Translations under genes and position numbers: made by a program
In this document: positions 23,221 through 35,459 of the stretch, piece by piece
How the letters are laid out: each line of letters starts with the position of its first letter
How positions within the stretch are numbered: the stretch's first letter is position 1
Notes under the pieces: model-generated
What the model was told of the DNA's origin: nothing
The model's input: only the letters and a program-made list of their open reading frames with translations
Databases searched by the model: none
From: Cryptomeria japonica
Lineage: Eukaryota > Streptophyta > Pinopsida > Cupressales > Cupressaceae
Assembly (NCBI RefSeq): GCF_030272615.1
Contig: NC_081405.1
Coordinates: 159,608,317-159,672,316, forward strand
Length of the DNA stretch: 64,000 nucleotides
Direction of reading: 5' to 3'

Positions 23221-24240
23221 TATTTTTCTGATTTTTTGAGATAAAATCAATCCAAAACTGCAAGTACATAGACTGATTACAATTTTCAAACCCTTATTTT
23301 GCTGATGTCATCAAACCATAAACACAGGAGGATAATATGCTCAGTTCCAGCAATATAAAACCCTCAAGAATTTATTTTATTTTATTGCAATGGTGATCAG
23401 AAAGTATAATGATTATAAAATTATAAATACTAATAGCAACAGAATAAATTTTTATTGAATTTTTTTAGCATTTAGAACTGCTGTATGATCTGGGATAGAG
23501 GCACGGGCTGCTACAAAAGGTCAAATTTCTAGAGACCCTTGTTTGCTGCTGGACACTGCCATAAATAATATTTTATAAATTTTCTTTGAAACCCTAGATA
23601 GTATGGAAGTTGGCTGATGATGTGCAACTGGCTGGTGAAGTCTGACCTGCCCTTGAAAGTTGAAATCCCTGCATAATTGTCAAAATATGTTGGTAAAGAT
23701 CAGATTTGTCTTGTAGACATTAACAACTTATCAAAATATGGTTTTATCCCCATAATGGTGATGAATGATGATCGAAGTGATGCAAACACCAGTTGGTATG
23801 ACTAATATAATATTCAAAATGACTGAATTTTGCCCTCCCAATATGGCGCTTAGCTAGGGTTGACTGAAACAACTTAGATCCATCTCTCATATGATGCTAA
23901 AAAATTCACAAAAAATCTGAAAATTAATATATAAATCCTCAAATATGCTGGGCAATGAAATGATGATATTTGCTTGCAAAAATTAGTGTAACGACACTGT
24001 AGCAAATTGAAAATATCTCCAAATCTTCCACAAATTGGCACAATTGTGATTCTTGGGTGGAATCACCCAAGATTAGAAGCAAGTGTTTTCATCCTTCATT
24101 TCAAATGTGGAATTCAAGAGGGCTTTTGTCCTCTTAAACCATGAATAAACAAAGGATTTCATTCTTGGATGCCTTAAATTGAACAAATTGATGAATAACT
24201 TGAATGATCATGAAATGAGGAAAGATGCTCCATTTATTTT
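23221..24240. other. LTR-like non-coding sequence
   Basis: No coding frame. A minus-strand TATA-like TTTTATATTGC near 23352-23362 hints at an LTR or promoter remnant, but no TG...CA ends, duplication or partner copy was found in the window. Confidence 0.25.
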
Positions 24241-24249
24241 ATTTTTTCT

Positions 24250-24534
24250 ACAGGCACTGAGTTCTTGGTCATGTCCTTTGGGTTGACTAATGCCCTGGTC
24301 ACCTTCCAATCTTATATGAATCACATTTTTAACAAACAGTTGCAGAAGTTCCTTCTGGTATTCTTTGATGACATACTCATATATAGAAAGACTTGGGAGG
24401 AACATTTGAGACATCTTGATGAGGTTTTGGTTATCATGGAAGCACAATCCTTGTATGCTAAGGCTTCAAAGTGCGAGTTTGGGATGACTGAAATTCTCTA
24501 CTTGGGGCATGTGATTAGTGTTAATGGTGTTTAG
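24250..24534 (+). pseudogene. Ty3/gypsy reverse transcriptase fragment
   Basis: The 89-codon frame contains EFLVMSFGLTNALVTFQ, then MNHIFNKQLQKFLLVFFDDI (active-site motif FFDD), LIYRKTWEEHLRHLDEVL and KCEFGMTEILYLGHVIS. This is the central palm of a gypsy reverse transcriptase, equivalent to PFGLTNAPATFQ...F.DDILIYS. It breaks off at a stop at 24532 and has no flanking polyprotein, so it is a short relic. Confidence 0.85.
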
Positions 24535-24796
24535 GTACACCAGGAGAAAATTTGTAATAAACTACAACTTGCTCGTGCAATTGACCGCACACTTCTATAA
24601 TCTTATTTGCAGACGAAGAAAATTGCACATAATTTCAGATTTAGCAGTCAAGATTCGCAATTACTGACACTTCAGAAATGACTAAAAACAAATAATATTC
24701 TGGAATAACCAATTCGATTAATAAAATGTATAGGCTCGAATACCTGATTACAAACATGCCTTGGGGCTTCACTGGAAAATCCGAACTAGATCTCAG
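24535..24796. other. left flank of the host copia element
   Basis: Non-coding; ends in ATCAC, the left copy of the host element's target duplication (24797-24801). The corresponding right flank resumes at 55956. Confidence 0.5.
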
Positions 24797-24801
24797 ATCA
24801 C
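24797..24801. repeat. target-site duplication ATCAC (left) of host copia element
   Basis: Perfect match to 55951-55955, on the other side of a 31-kb interval. The pair brackets two LTRs that begin TGTTGGAAATATT and end (G/T)CATCA. Confidence 0.85.
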
Positions 24802-26067
24802 TGTTGGAAATATTCTCATTGATGTCAATGGTACTCAGTGGAGATTGTTGAAAATATTGTCATTGATGTCAAAGGAATGAGAGAGAAGGTTTGCAAGATT
24901 GAAAGAAGAGGAGGCGGAAAATGCAGCAATCATCTTACATCACTTTGCAAGGAAAGTTTATGCAAGTTTATGATACAAATGCTGTATACAAAGTTGGCCG
25001 ACTTCATTCAAGGTATGGCAACTAGCATGGAATGGATCAAGCCTTGCACATTAGAAGTTGAATCAAATGAGTATTTTATCACTTGATAGATATACAAAAA
25101 AAGAATTAAGAAAAAAAAATAAGACAAAAGAAACAGGACAGGAAAAGAATAAAACAAAAATGGATAAGACAGAAATAAAGGTGCGATTCTTTAAAGAGAT
25201 ATTATGTGCTAAGACTTTAGTTTGCAAAGGATGTGTTTATGAAGAATAATAATTAAAAGAGGCATTTCATTAGCAGCAACTTTATTAAGAAAAGGTAAAG
25301 GCAGCGATTAGTAAATGGGAAGACAAGTCTATTCCAAGAAGTATCTATGCCAAGGAGTATGACTTTTAGAAGTTAAAGGCATAAATAGAGATAGGAAGTA
25401 AGGAAGAGAAGTGTAGAGAGAAATAAAAAAAATGTCATTCTGATTTGAAACAGCTTTTTATGGAAGGCAAAAGCAGATCTTATAGTAGATTCATGGACCA
25501 TATTGAAGAAATTAATCAAAAGAAGAAAAGTGTAGAGAGAAAATGGGATATCATTAAGAATTATTAAGCAGATCTAGTAAATGGCAGCAAATCATTGTGA
25601 AGAAGAATAAATATTATTTTAGAGAAGAGCAGACTTGATTGCAAGCAGATTTTCTCAAGAAATGAAAGGCAATGCATATGAAGATCATTCTGTTTTAAGA
25701 TGTAAAGAAGAGCCTGGGAAGGAGACAGAAGCATTAAATTATGAACAAGGTATGAATAAATGAATATATAACAGAAGAAAGTATGCAGAATTGGTAGCAA
25801 GAATATATGAAGATTTGTAAGGGGATAGTAATTGGTTTTGTGGGAGTTTTATGATCAGTTTATAGCAGATTTGAATAGAGGAGATTGAAGAAGAGAGTTA
25901 TAGCTCTTGTGAAGACAATTGAAGAAGGGGTTGGTGCCTCTAGTGGGCAAGCGCTCGTGAATTGAATGAGGGGTTGGTGTTTCTAGTAGGTTGAGCCTGC
26001 AAAATTTGTAAGAGATATTATATAAGCAAGTAATTGGTTTTCTCTCAATATAACCGTGTGCGCATCA
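24802..26067 (+). mobile_element. left LTR of host copia element
   Basis: Starts TGTTGGAAATATT and ends CGTGTGCGCATCA. It shares long collinear stretches with the right LTR (for example GAGAGAAGGTTTGCAAGATT versus the same with AAT at 47864). Relative to the right LTR it lacks about 190 bases near its end and has a different small repeat near its start. It gives the empty-site sequence for the insertion in the right LTR (AACAAGGTATGAATAAATG at 25744). Confidence 0.85.
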
Positions 26068-26090
26068 ATTAGTATCAGTTCCGAATCCTT
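26068..26090 (+). promoter_or_regulatory. weak primer-binding-like site
   Basis: ATTAGTATCAGTTCC directly after the left LTR shares the GTATCAG core with initiator-Met tRNA sites but is otherwise diverged. Confidence 0.4.
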
Positions 26091-26132
26091 CAAAAAAGTC
26101 TAACCACTTGAAGGTAGATCAAGAGAGCACAT

Positions 26133-27294
26133 ATGGCAAAAAGAAAAGGAAATACCAAGCAGGGTATTTATGAAAACATATCAAATACAATTAATAACGT
26201 TATAAATAAAACACCCTTGACAAAAGAAGATGAATTCTTTGAAAGAGAAAGACAACTTGTGAGTAAAGAAGAGATGAACTTAGAAGAGGAGTCAAAAGAA
26301 TATGATGAGAATATTGATATGAATAATGAAGATGATGATGAAGAGAGTTTTTAGGAAGAACTCTATCGTGCTATCACTGAGATTGAAAAACGTAGAAATA
26401 AGAACCAGAAACTTGAGCTACAATTTTGAGTGTCACATGAATCTAATGTGGAGTTAATAGGAAACTATGAAGAACTTGAGAAGATAATTGTTGAACTAAA
26501 AACATAGTTTCAAGAAGAGTGTAGATCAAAGGCCAAAATTTGTGAAGAATCTGAAGAAGTGATCATAGATTAAAAAAACTCAAATTGAAGAAAGAAAAAA
26601 GAGTGAAGAAGAGTTAAAAATCCAATTGAAAGCAAAGGAAGAAAATTGTGATAAGCTATAATATGAAATTGTCTCTCTAAGGAAGGAATTAGAGAAAACA
26701 ACCACCAAGCTGAATACAAGCCTCAAGTTCAAAAAGAGCACCGAAATCCTAGATGACATCATTAATGGGCAAATATCACCATCAAATAAAATAGGACTTG
26801 GCTTTAAAGGAAATCAAACATTCAAGGAAGATTCGAAAGAGACTCCTATGAAAACAAATAAGGGAAAGACAAAAAGCTTTGAAGATACTTTTAAAAGTCC
26901 TATCAGAAATGAAGGTAGCAAGAAGGAAAAGACTTCTCCTAAAACAAACAAGGGTAATTTCAAGAAGTCCTTTCCTCCGAGGCATGCACATACATCTAGG
27001 ATCAAGAATTCTTTCTATAATTATTGCTATTTATGTAATCATTTTGGGCATAGAGCAAGGGACTGTAGAACACATATGAGATATGATTATGGTTGGAACA
27101 AAGATAGAAGACCTTATGGATTCACAAGTAGGAAATACAATACATATGCTCCTTTAAGGAATTATGACTCATATGTTCCTTTAGTGAATTATATTGTTAT
27201 ATGCTATAAATGTAGTAACTATGGACATATAGCACAACATTGTAGAAGTGGTTTTATGAAACCACCTAGAGAGTACAAAATGAAGGATATGTAA
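26133..27294 (+). pseudogene. copia gag with two zinc knuckles
   Basis: The gag starts MAKRKGNTKQGIYENISNTI, continues through an acidic stretch and a long coiled-coil-type region broken by stops (recoverable pieces include KAKEENCDKL and SLRKELEKTTTKLNTSLKF and KSTEILDDIINGQ), and ends with two CCHC knuckles: CYLCNHFGHRARDC (about 27024-27065) and CYKCSNYGHIAQHC (about 27202-27243). This layout, with the TTTKLNTSLKF..STEILDDII motif before the knuckles, is common in plant copia-type gag proteins. The last 148 codons (26848-27294) are uninterrupted. At least four stops upstream make it a pseudogene. Confidence 0.82.
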
Positions 27295-28808
27295 AGACAT
27301 AGTTTATTATAAATTCAATTATGAAACAAAATACTCTTTATTCTTAAATAAACTCATAATTCTTCTAACAAGTCTTTTTCTTACACTTTTCCATCCTAAG
27401 CTGTAGTTGATGATTCCAATGATATAATAATAAACACGATATTTCTATAAATAGATAAAGAATTTTCATACAATAGGTAAATTGTTGAAATATCTTCATC
27501 CTATCTACATACAATACTTAGGCTTTTCTAATGCCTTAAGTTTAAATAACAAAACATAAAGAAAAGGATGAGATGCGTCCTTTGATCTGCAATCCAAGCT
27601 ATCTTCAATATAATCTTTAGAATGAAGATGAGAACAAGATTCAGGTTCTTTTTCCACCCAACCTTGAAGTTTACACTTCCACAGAATTCTTGGTCAATCA
27701 AGAATACCTAAACCTGCACGAATTGCTTAGCAAAAAGAATTCGATAGACAAGATGGAATCTGGTGCGTGCCTAGAATGATACATGCATTTTCAATTTTCA
27801 AGTTCAATAAAGAAACAAGCAAGATCAATCAAGGATATGGTAGAGTGGATAAATAAATAAATCCATCTATTTCAATGGTCAATCGGTTACTCGACCGAGT
27901 ATAATGCCATGCATAGCAATTAAATATAGTTTGGAAAAAAAACAAACTCTCTCTCTATAACCCACATTCGGCACCCGTCCTGGAAGGTAACTTTCCACAA
28001 ACACAAGTCTATCTAGCTTTGTTCATATGAATCTAAAATATATATAGAAGACAATCTTTCATTGAATAGAAATAGAAGGAATCAATCTTTCGTTACAACC
28101 AATTATATCTGACATGAAAGCAATCTTTCATGGATAAACAAATATATATCTGAAAAGAGATAATCTTTCACTTCTATTTTGAAAACTAAATTAAAGACAA
28201 GCATTAAAATAAGGTGTAACGCATGTATGTATTTTTACATATAAACGAATAGAATATGAGTATACATTCTTTTATTTATTTCTAATAAAATTCAAAAAGT
28301 ATAATTATTCAATAACTAACACTTCATTTTCTATGGTTTACGTGTTTTGATTATCTAGTTTCTATGTTTTCGACAATGAGTTGCACAATAGAAATATCTT
28401 CATAATGCATCTACGTTTATATGATTTCCCAAAATTGCATTTTGATTCAAACAATCATAATTTTTATATGTAGAAATCTAACCTATAACTTTAATTCTTT
28501 TCTACCTTATCATTCTAAATCAAACTATTCTCAAAGTGATTCAAACTTTATTCTTTTAGATTGATACCGTAAAAGCTTTCTCAAATAAGTGCCTACCTGT
28601 GAATTTTGGAGCCAAATCTAAGATGATCGATGCTAATTCTCCTTTCTCTATCTTCTGACTGTGTTACTTTCTTTTGCCTTCTTCCTAACTTTCTTAGTAT
28701 TCTTCTTTTTTCTAAGTTTTCCAGTCTGTCGCTGTGTTTGTTTTACAAAATTCACAGTCTTATTTATGCTAATTGCGAGCTATATTATCTCCTATGTTTT
28801 TGGCTGAC
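27295..28808. other. host copia interior, non-coding
   Basis: No domain seen on either strand. A loose array of (C/T)AATCTTTC is present at 28060-28175 (four copies, 25-40 bases apart). The expected protease and integrase after gag are absent. Confidence 0.4.
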
Positions 28809-28813
28809 TAACT
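28809..28813. repeat. target-site duplication TAACT (left)
   Basis: Precedes TGATAACTCAGTG; the same TAACT is found at 30350-30354 after GCCAACA. Confidence 0.7.
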
Positions 28814-30349
28814 TGATAACTCAGTGATGAACGGATAGTACTAACCCGGTACTGAGAGGGGGGGGGGGTGAATCAGTACATACAAAAATACAGTCCTAAA
28901 CCGGTTTGATAGCAGACACTTCAAATGACTGGCAAACAGTGACACCGGTTTGAAACAAAGTGCAACCGGTAAAGCTAAGAATGACTGAGACAAGCATTAA
29001 CCGGTTACTCACTTAGCTTTTCACTCAACTCAAGACTACACTACCATTTCACCCTTATGCATAAACAGGTAATCTATCATCAGATCATAATAACAGCTAG
29101 TTCAACATGTTTTATTGACAGGCATAAAACACAGAACCATCATATGTTTGACAGACAATAGGAAAGCATCACAAGATAAAAGCATCACACATGACACACA
29201 TATTTTTCACGTGGAAACCCAACTGGGAAAAACCATAGTGGGGATGAATACCCACAAGCTGTTTTTGAACTCTTTAGAAGTCCACTCTGTTAGGAGCCTT
29301 GTCCGGTTAGAGACATTACAAAAGGTTCTGCTAGGAACCGATCCTGTTAGGGATCACCCGGTTAAGGGATGGCTAGAATACCCGGTTAAGGGTTAAACCC
29401 TGTTAAAGGTTACCTTGTTAGAGGATTTCAAGAACTCAATAGCTAAAGGATTTCGAACTCAATAGCTTTGAATTACCCTGTTAAAGGATTTATAGAAAGC
29501 TGGTTAAGGCTACCTTGTTAAGGGATTTTCCAACTGTTGAGGTGGTTAGAGATCAACAGGTATTACAATGATCTGGTAACAACACTCAATGCCAATGCAG
29601 ATCCACTCAAGCTCCTCTTCACCTTCTGCACTTACACTCTGCAGGTATCACTTCTCTCCTTTGGGTCTGGCAAGAATCACGTATCCCTTCTCTTGGATAC
29701 ACACACACAACTTTTGCCAACAACCTCAGAAAGAGACACAACATCGACCTTATAGGAAAACAGATAGGTCGGTAGCATAAACCTTAAACCCTAAACCTGT
29801 TAGGTTAAGGAATTCAAACGGTTCAATCTTGACCGTTGAGCACACTGCATTAAATGCAGCAGTTCTTGATCCAATCTCAAGACATTCTCCATCGTCCATT
29901 TCCACCGATTTTATGGCGGCTGATAACCCATCACATGTTATCACCGTTTTATAGACTTCTCACATTCTCAAGGTAGATAGGAACAATCTCCTTCATGCAA
30001 GATCCTTCACGGGCACAAGGCTTACGTGGCAACACGATCTGTTCTTTGTTATCATGCTAACTCATCACACAAAGTCACCGGTTGAGCCACACAGGCTTGA
30101 AGCACTTAAACCGGAAACCTTGAAGTTGAGACTACCAACCGGTAGTCATACAACACTTCCATATGCCGGTTCCCATAACTATATGCCGGTTCATCATGAA
30201 CAAACACAACGCTTCACTTTGGCACAAATGCCGGTTCACAGTGTTCTACCGGTTCTCTCATATGCCGGTTCTGACTTCTTCAGCATATTGACACCAATGA
30301 CAACATACAATGTCATTATGTCCACATACCGGTTCACATAATGCCAACA
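28814..30349 (-). mobile_element. solo LTR rich in ACCGGTT motifs (1.5 kb)
   Basis: Minus-strand ends TGTTGGCATTATGTG and CACTGAGTTATCA are flanked by TAACT on both sides. Near its 3' end it has the CCCCCCTCTCAGTACCGGGTT signature, similar to the CCCCCCTCTCGGTATAACTG at the end of the host copia right LTR. CCGGTT recurs many times across 28845-30335, including CCCGGTTAAGG blocks at 29355-29390. No coding region belongs to it. Confidence 0.75.
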
Positions 30350-30354
30350 TAACT

Positions 30355-31024
30355 CCATGGTTAAAGTTTCTCATGCCACCTTGCAGCATATCTAACACTT
30401 AACTTAGCCACGAGGGGCTTATTTCAACCTTAACCTCCATGTAGCCTCCTCAAACACAATGTTTGTTACATGCGATGTTCATGTTTAACTCAAACTCTGC
30501 CAGTTGAGAAGTCCGTGTTCCTTCCAAACTCAAAGTATTTGCTTCATGAGTCAATAATAATATCGACTTCCACTGAACTCATAGTTTTCTATGAGTCGCA
30601 TTAATACCAATTCTCCACGTAACAGTCTCTATGCTGCCAAGTCTAAATGGCAGTCGCTGCGCATGCGAGAGTAGAGATTCGGGTGGGTAGTTGGTGGTAA
30701 TATTGACTCCTGCCACATATTATTGGGGGGGTGGGGGGGGGTAGTCGATATTACTATCGACTATCCTCCATGCAACGTTTCTTTTAAAACATGCGATAGA
30801 AGATAAGTCCGCCAACCATATGGTTAATATGCCTTTTAATAAATCACTATTTATTATATAATATGGTTAATATGCCTTTTAATAAATCACTATTTATTAT
30901 ATAATATATATAGATATGTATGTATGTATGTATGTATGTAAATATATATAAACAATTGAAATTTTATAAAGCTAAACTAATCAAATTTCATGAATAATCA
31001 AATATATATTTATATATATATATT
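30355..31024. other. host copia interior with simple repeats
   Basis: Non-coding. Contains a G-run (30724-30740), a 43-bp tandem pair (30818-30860 and 30861-30903, starting ATATGGTTAATATGCC) and an (ATGT)n microsatellite at about 30915-30940. Confidence 0.55.
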
Positions 31025-31029
31025 ATATT

Positions 31030-31772
31030 TGTAAATGATGTTCAATTTACAATTCAATATGCAAGATGTATTCTTAATTGTATTCTCTATATCTATGTAA
31101 TTTTCTATCTCTATTATAAATCTAACTATCTTCTTTGTTTGACAGGTGAGAGGAGTATTTTTCGATTTCAATATCCTCTTCACAAATATCAAATGATATA
31201 TATATGCAAGAGGGGAGGATCAAGCAGTGCCTTGACCGGTCATGTCTTATGGACATGACCGATCAAGACACTACTTGATCGCACCCTTTGATATATGTTA
31301 TCAACCGGTGTTTAATTTATTACCAGCCCGATACTAATCGGGGTTCACGTAATATAGTGTATATGCTAATCGGTATTCACAATGGTGTTGGCGTGGCATA
31401 TTAACCGAAGGGAATCGGTGTCTAAGCTAATTGACACCGATCACTAACCAAAGGTTATATATCCCAAGCGGTGCATACTTTGCCACCCGAAAGCAACTTG
31501 ATAATTATTTGTTTATTGTTGGGAACATATCCAATGTGAATCGAAATACATAGTTAACTCGATAACCATTAGTGATCACCGATATACCATGCTATAACAT
31601 GATTATCGATATTGATCGACTAAGTAGATTTGATATATAAAAGATGAATGATTATCAGATGAAAATAGCTTGAAGTTTTCTTGATGGTTTATTGATAGGA
31701 TAAATGATTGAATGAGAGACTTCATTTATCTCATTCAATCATTTATCTTACTGAAGCTATCATGCATTAACA
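31030..31772 (-). mobile_element. 3' LTR of the copia element
   Basis: TG...CA ends on the minus strand (TGTTAATGCATGATAG at 31772; ATCATTTACA at 31030), nearly identical to 36353-37097. Contains three strong inverted repeats (see findings). Preceded by the purine tract AGAGGGAGTG at 31773-31782. Confidence 0.93.
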
Positions 31773-31861
31773 CTCCCTCTTAGCTAGGTAAGATAAATGA
31801 GAGCAGTGCATCAAGCATCACAATTCAAATGATAGTTAGCATTCTTTACACAATCTAACTT

Positions 31862-32235
31862 TTTAGGAAATCATATCACCTAATCCCATGATATGAAGTA
31901 TCACCTAAACACGTGATACAAAGTGTCTATCACATCAATCTTGTGATGACAGGATATCACCTTAGCATGTGATATCAGTATTGCCTAAGCACGCAATACT
32001 TAAGGATAATCATATGAGAAAATATTCAATTCTCATCTTTATCCAAGTTGTGGTAGGTGCACTAACATCTCATATAAATGTTTTACCACAACACAATCAT
32101 GGCTCATCCATGACACACCAGAGATCCAATATGATAACTGGTTTGGACATTATAAGATCGTCACCTTATAATGTCTCGATACAAGTGTTCATTATCTTGA
32201 GAGATCGTCACCTCTTAGATATGAACCCAGGGGAT
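31862..32235. repeat. cluster of consecutive short hairpins between pol and 3' LTR
   Basis: At least five stem-loops follow one another: ATATCAC/ATGATAT (about 31873-31894), GTATCAC/GTGATAC (31899-31919), TATCACA/TGTGATGA (31926-31949), GATATCAC/GTGATATC (31952-31977), GTATTGC/GCAATAC (31979-32000). Longer ones are TTGTGGTA...TACCACAA (about 32047-32093) and ACATTATAAG...CTTATAATGT (about 32148-32174). Stem sequences differ between hairpins, so they are not simple copies of one unit. Confidence 0.7.
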
Positions 32236-32318
32236 AAAAATCCAAAATGTCCTATCATGACAAAGAGGTTTACACATTAAACATCTTATTGATATGTAAA
32301 TACAGATTACAAAGCAAA

Positions 32319-32892
32319 TTACCTTTCTATCATACCTAAACCTTTTCTGAAGTGATCAACCTTCACTCTGGAAAGAGGTTTGGTCAGAATATCCGCCGTT
32401 TGATCTCCTGTACAAACATATTCTAATTGAATCATATTTCTGTCTACCATATCTCGCACATAGTGGTATGGGATCTCAATATGCTTGGATCTGTCATGGA
32501 ACACTGGATTAACTGAAAGTTTTATGTAGCTCTGATTGTCACAATGTATAATAGTGGGTTTCATAGGTTCTCCAAACAACCCCACAAGCAACTTCCTAAG
32601 CCATACTGCCTCTCAAGCAGCCATAGAAGCTGCAATGTATTCTGCCTCGGTGGAGCTTTGAGCTACAGAGGACTGCTTCCTGTTGATCTAAGATATCATG
32701 GCTGAACCTAGACTGAAGCAACACCCTAAAGTGCTTTTTCTGTCAGTTACACTTCCAGCCCAATCTGAATCTGTAAATCCATGTAGGTTTATGTCAACTT
32801 TCTCATATTTGAGACCAAGGTTTAGAGTACTTTGTAGGCATCTCATGATGTGTTTTAGTGCAACCAGGTGTATCTCCTTAGGTTCACACATG
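32319..32892 (-). pseudogene. copia RNase H
   Basis: The pieces LKHIMRCLQSTLNLGLKYEK, GFTDSDWAGSVTDRKSTLGC and, in the last 90-codon frame (32319-32591), PTIIHCDNQSYIKLSVNPVF, HDRSKHIEIPYHYVRDMVDR and ADILTKPLSRVKVDHFRKGL form the copia RNase H with its conserved D...D and ADILTKPL end. A stop or frame change lies around 32592-32690. Confidence 0.88.
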
Positions 32893-33754
32893 AACTGACT
32901 TAAGGGGCATTAACTGCATAACAGATATCTGACCTTGTATTCACTAGGTACATCAGGGATCCAATCATCTGTTTGTATTGAGTAGAGTCAGTGGGTTGTG
33001 ACTCTACTGTTGCTTCTTTAAGTTTATGTAAATTGGTTTCTATAGGAGAGGTCATGGGCCTATAGTTTAGCATTCCAAATCTCTTCAAAATATCCAAGGT
33101 ATACTTTCCTTGGTTTAGTATGATGTTGTCAGAATTCTGCCATACTTCCAATCCTAGGAAGTAATGAAGGAGTCTTAAGTCCTTCATATCAAATTCTTTG
33201 GATAGATCTTTCTTGCATTGATCTATAAGATGATCATTTCCAGTGATTAATAAATCATCAACATATAAAATTAACATTAACATATCACCTTTATTTCTTT
33301 TGTAGTAGAGATTAGGATCTACATCATTTTTAGAGATGCCTAGTCCTGAGAGATAGGTGTCAATTCTTTCATACCAGGCCCTGGGAGCCTATTTAAGCCC
33401 ATAGAGAGCTTTCTTGAGTCTGCACACATGAGACTCTGCATTATAAATTTCAAACCCTTCAGGTTGCTCTAGGTAGACTTCTTCTGAGATCTCACCATTT
33501 AGAAATGCTGTCTTAACATCCATCTGGTGTACCTTCCAACCCTTAGCTGCTGCAATGGCTAATACAACTCTTACTGATGTATATCTGGCAATAGGTGCAA
33601 AAGTTTCTTCATAATCTATTCCTTCCCTTTGTGAGAACCCTCTAGCTACAAATCTAGCTTTGTGTTTTTCAATACTACCGTTTGTAGCATGTTTGATCTT
33701 AAAAAGCCATTTAGATGAAACAATAGATTTCTTAGTTGGCCTAGGAACAATCTC
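32893..33754 (-). pseudogene. copia reverse transcriptase
   Basis: After the TAG at 33752-33754 the frame resumes with SSKWLFKIKHATNGSIEKHK, ARFVARGFSQREGIDYEETF, QMDVKTAFLNGEISEEVYLE and ALYGLK, a stop, then APRAWYERID. The catalytic box LYVDDLLITG is intact in the open 127-codon piece at 32900-33283, followed by FDMKDLRLLHYFLGLEVWQN and QMIGSLMYLVNTRSDICYAV. Only three stops separate this from an open reverse transcriptase, consistent with recent inactivation. Confidence 0.9.
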
Positions 33755-34786
33755 CTAGACATCATTTTTCATAATAGACTGATACTCTTCAGACATAGCA
33801 TCTTTCCATACTTGATGTTCAAGAGCTTCTGATACATTGTTTGGTTCTGCTTTAGAGAGATCATTCATAAGAGCAACATAGCTAGTGAATTTGTTAGGCC
33901 TTTTGCTTTCCTTGAAGGTCCTTGAAGGAGCGACAAATTTCTGAGCTTCTGCTACAGTCTTGGTGGCCCATAGTGGTCTTTTCTTGAGGTTTTCTCTAGG
34001 TGGACTTTTAGTTTCACTTATAGTTTCCTCAGGATTCTCCCTCTGAAGCTCAGGAATAGGATCTCTATCTATGCTAGGGGTGGGGATATAGACTTTAGGG
34101 TCTAGAGAGCTTTGGGCTCTTTTGAATGCTAAGTCTTCTTCAAAGATCACATCCTTGCTTAGTTCAATATTCTTTTGACCAGGTATATAGATCCTGTAGG
34201 CTTTGGAGGTTTCACTATATCTTACAAAGATTCCCCTTTTTCCAGAAGGCTCTAATTTTAATCTTTTCTCCTTAGGTACATGAATATAGACAGGGCATCC
34301 AAATATCCTAAGGTGGCTAATGTCAGGTTTTGATTTAGTAAATACTTCCTCAGGGGTCTTATCTTCAAGATGAGAGTGAGGACATCTGTTTTGAATATAT
34401 ACAACAGTGCTAGTTGCTTCTGCCCAAAGATTGACATTTAGATTCTCATCAAGAATCATAGCTTTGGCAGCTTCAACGATTGTCCTATTTTCCTTGAAAG
34501 CTATCCCATTTTGTTGAGGGTTATAAGGTATTGTTAAATCCCTCTTAATCCCTGAATTTTTACAAAACTCATTAAATAATTCTGATGTGTATTCCCCCCC
34601 ATTATCAGTTCTTAGGGTTTTAATTTTATTTCCTGTGTAGTTCTCTGTTAGTGATTTGAATTCTTTAAACCTATTAAGGATCTCTTTTGATTCTTTACAT
34701 TTCAGAAAGTAGATCCAATTTTTCCTAGAGTAGTCATCAACAAATATTACATAATGCAAAAATCCCCCCAATGAAGGTACAGACAT
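33755..34786 (-). pseudogene. copia integrase core (343 codons open)
   Basis: Longest intact piece of the element. Just upstream, ILELVHSDVCGPM supplies the first catalytic Asp. Within the frame, FVDDYSRKNWIYFLKCKES, LRTDNGGEYTSELFNEFC (second Asp) and the TIPYNPQQNG region with FKENRTIVEAAKAM follow the retroviral integrase core; the usual E of the third position lies in NGIAFKENRT, where the common VAERMNRT reads AFKENRT, so the catalytic Glu is uncertain. Later GCPVYIHVPKEKR and KGIFVRYSETSKAYRIYIPG are the conserved C-terminal integrase motifs. The frame is open until VWKDAMSEEYQSIMKNDV, the start of reverse transcriptase, where a TAG interrupts. Confidence 0.9.
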
Positions 34787-34859
34787 AGGTCCACATACAT
34801 CAGAATGAACTAACTCTAAAATTTTACTTGTTTTCCTAGTACTATTCTAAAAAACACCC

Positions 34860-35400
34860 TTAGTATTTTTACCTAGGGCACATCTTATGCATGCCCCTGA
34901 ATGATATTGCTTTAACTTAGGTAGACCTGTGACAAGGTCTCCCATTGATGATAAAGCTCTAAAATTTAAGTGGCCTAGTCTTCTATGCCAGATTTCATTG
35001 CCATCTGTAGTTTCATGAATTAGGGCTAAGTTGGGCTCTGTACATCACTTATACAAATAGCCTTGTCTTTGACCAATTGTTTTAGCTTTCTTGATGGATG
35101 AGTTCTTTGGCCAAGCCAATACTTTGTTGTCCATGAAGGTTACTTTGTATCCATTGTCCTCTAGTGTTGATATTGAGACTAGATTTCTCTTGATGCCTGG
35201 AACATATAGTACTCCTCTAAGTTGTAATGATACACCCGACTTCAGTTTGATGGTGCAGGTTCCAACTCCTTTGACTGGGTGTGTAGAATCATCTCCGATA
35301 GTTACTTCCTCATCATTCTCCTCTTTCATGGAGTCTAGTTCTTATCTGAATCCTGTGATGTGTCTGGATGAGCCACTGTTGATCACCCAGGAGTTCACTT
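34860..35400 (-). pseudogene. copia protease and pre-integrase region, catalytic Asp lost
   Basis: WVINSGSSRHITG at about 35355-35392 is the copia protease active-site region, but the usual Asp of D-S-G is Asn (N-S-G at 35372-35380). A stop follows at the ITGFR position, then the frame continues for 94 codons (35045-35329) with GVGTCTIKLKSGVSLQLRGV and VLYVPGIKRNLVSISTLEDN. The pre-integrase motif IWHRRLGHLNFRAL and C-x2-C (ACIRCALGK) lie at about 34870-35010. Loss of the Asp should abolish polyprotein cleavage. Confidence 0.85.
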
Positions 35401-35459
35401 TGTTTGATGCTTGGTTTGTGAGTGCTGAATAGAGTACATACTTCTCGAAGTCCTCTTCC

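Noticed and set aside
30913-30942. (ATGT)n run as a regulatory element
   Set aside because: A simple microsatellite in AT-rich transposon interior; nothing beyond repeat slippage is supported.
31862-32235. CRISPR-like array
   Set aside because: The units are hairpins with differing stems, not identical repeats with unique spacers, and the context is a plant copia element.
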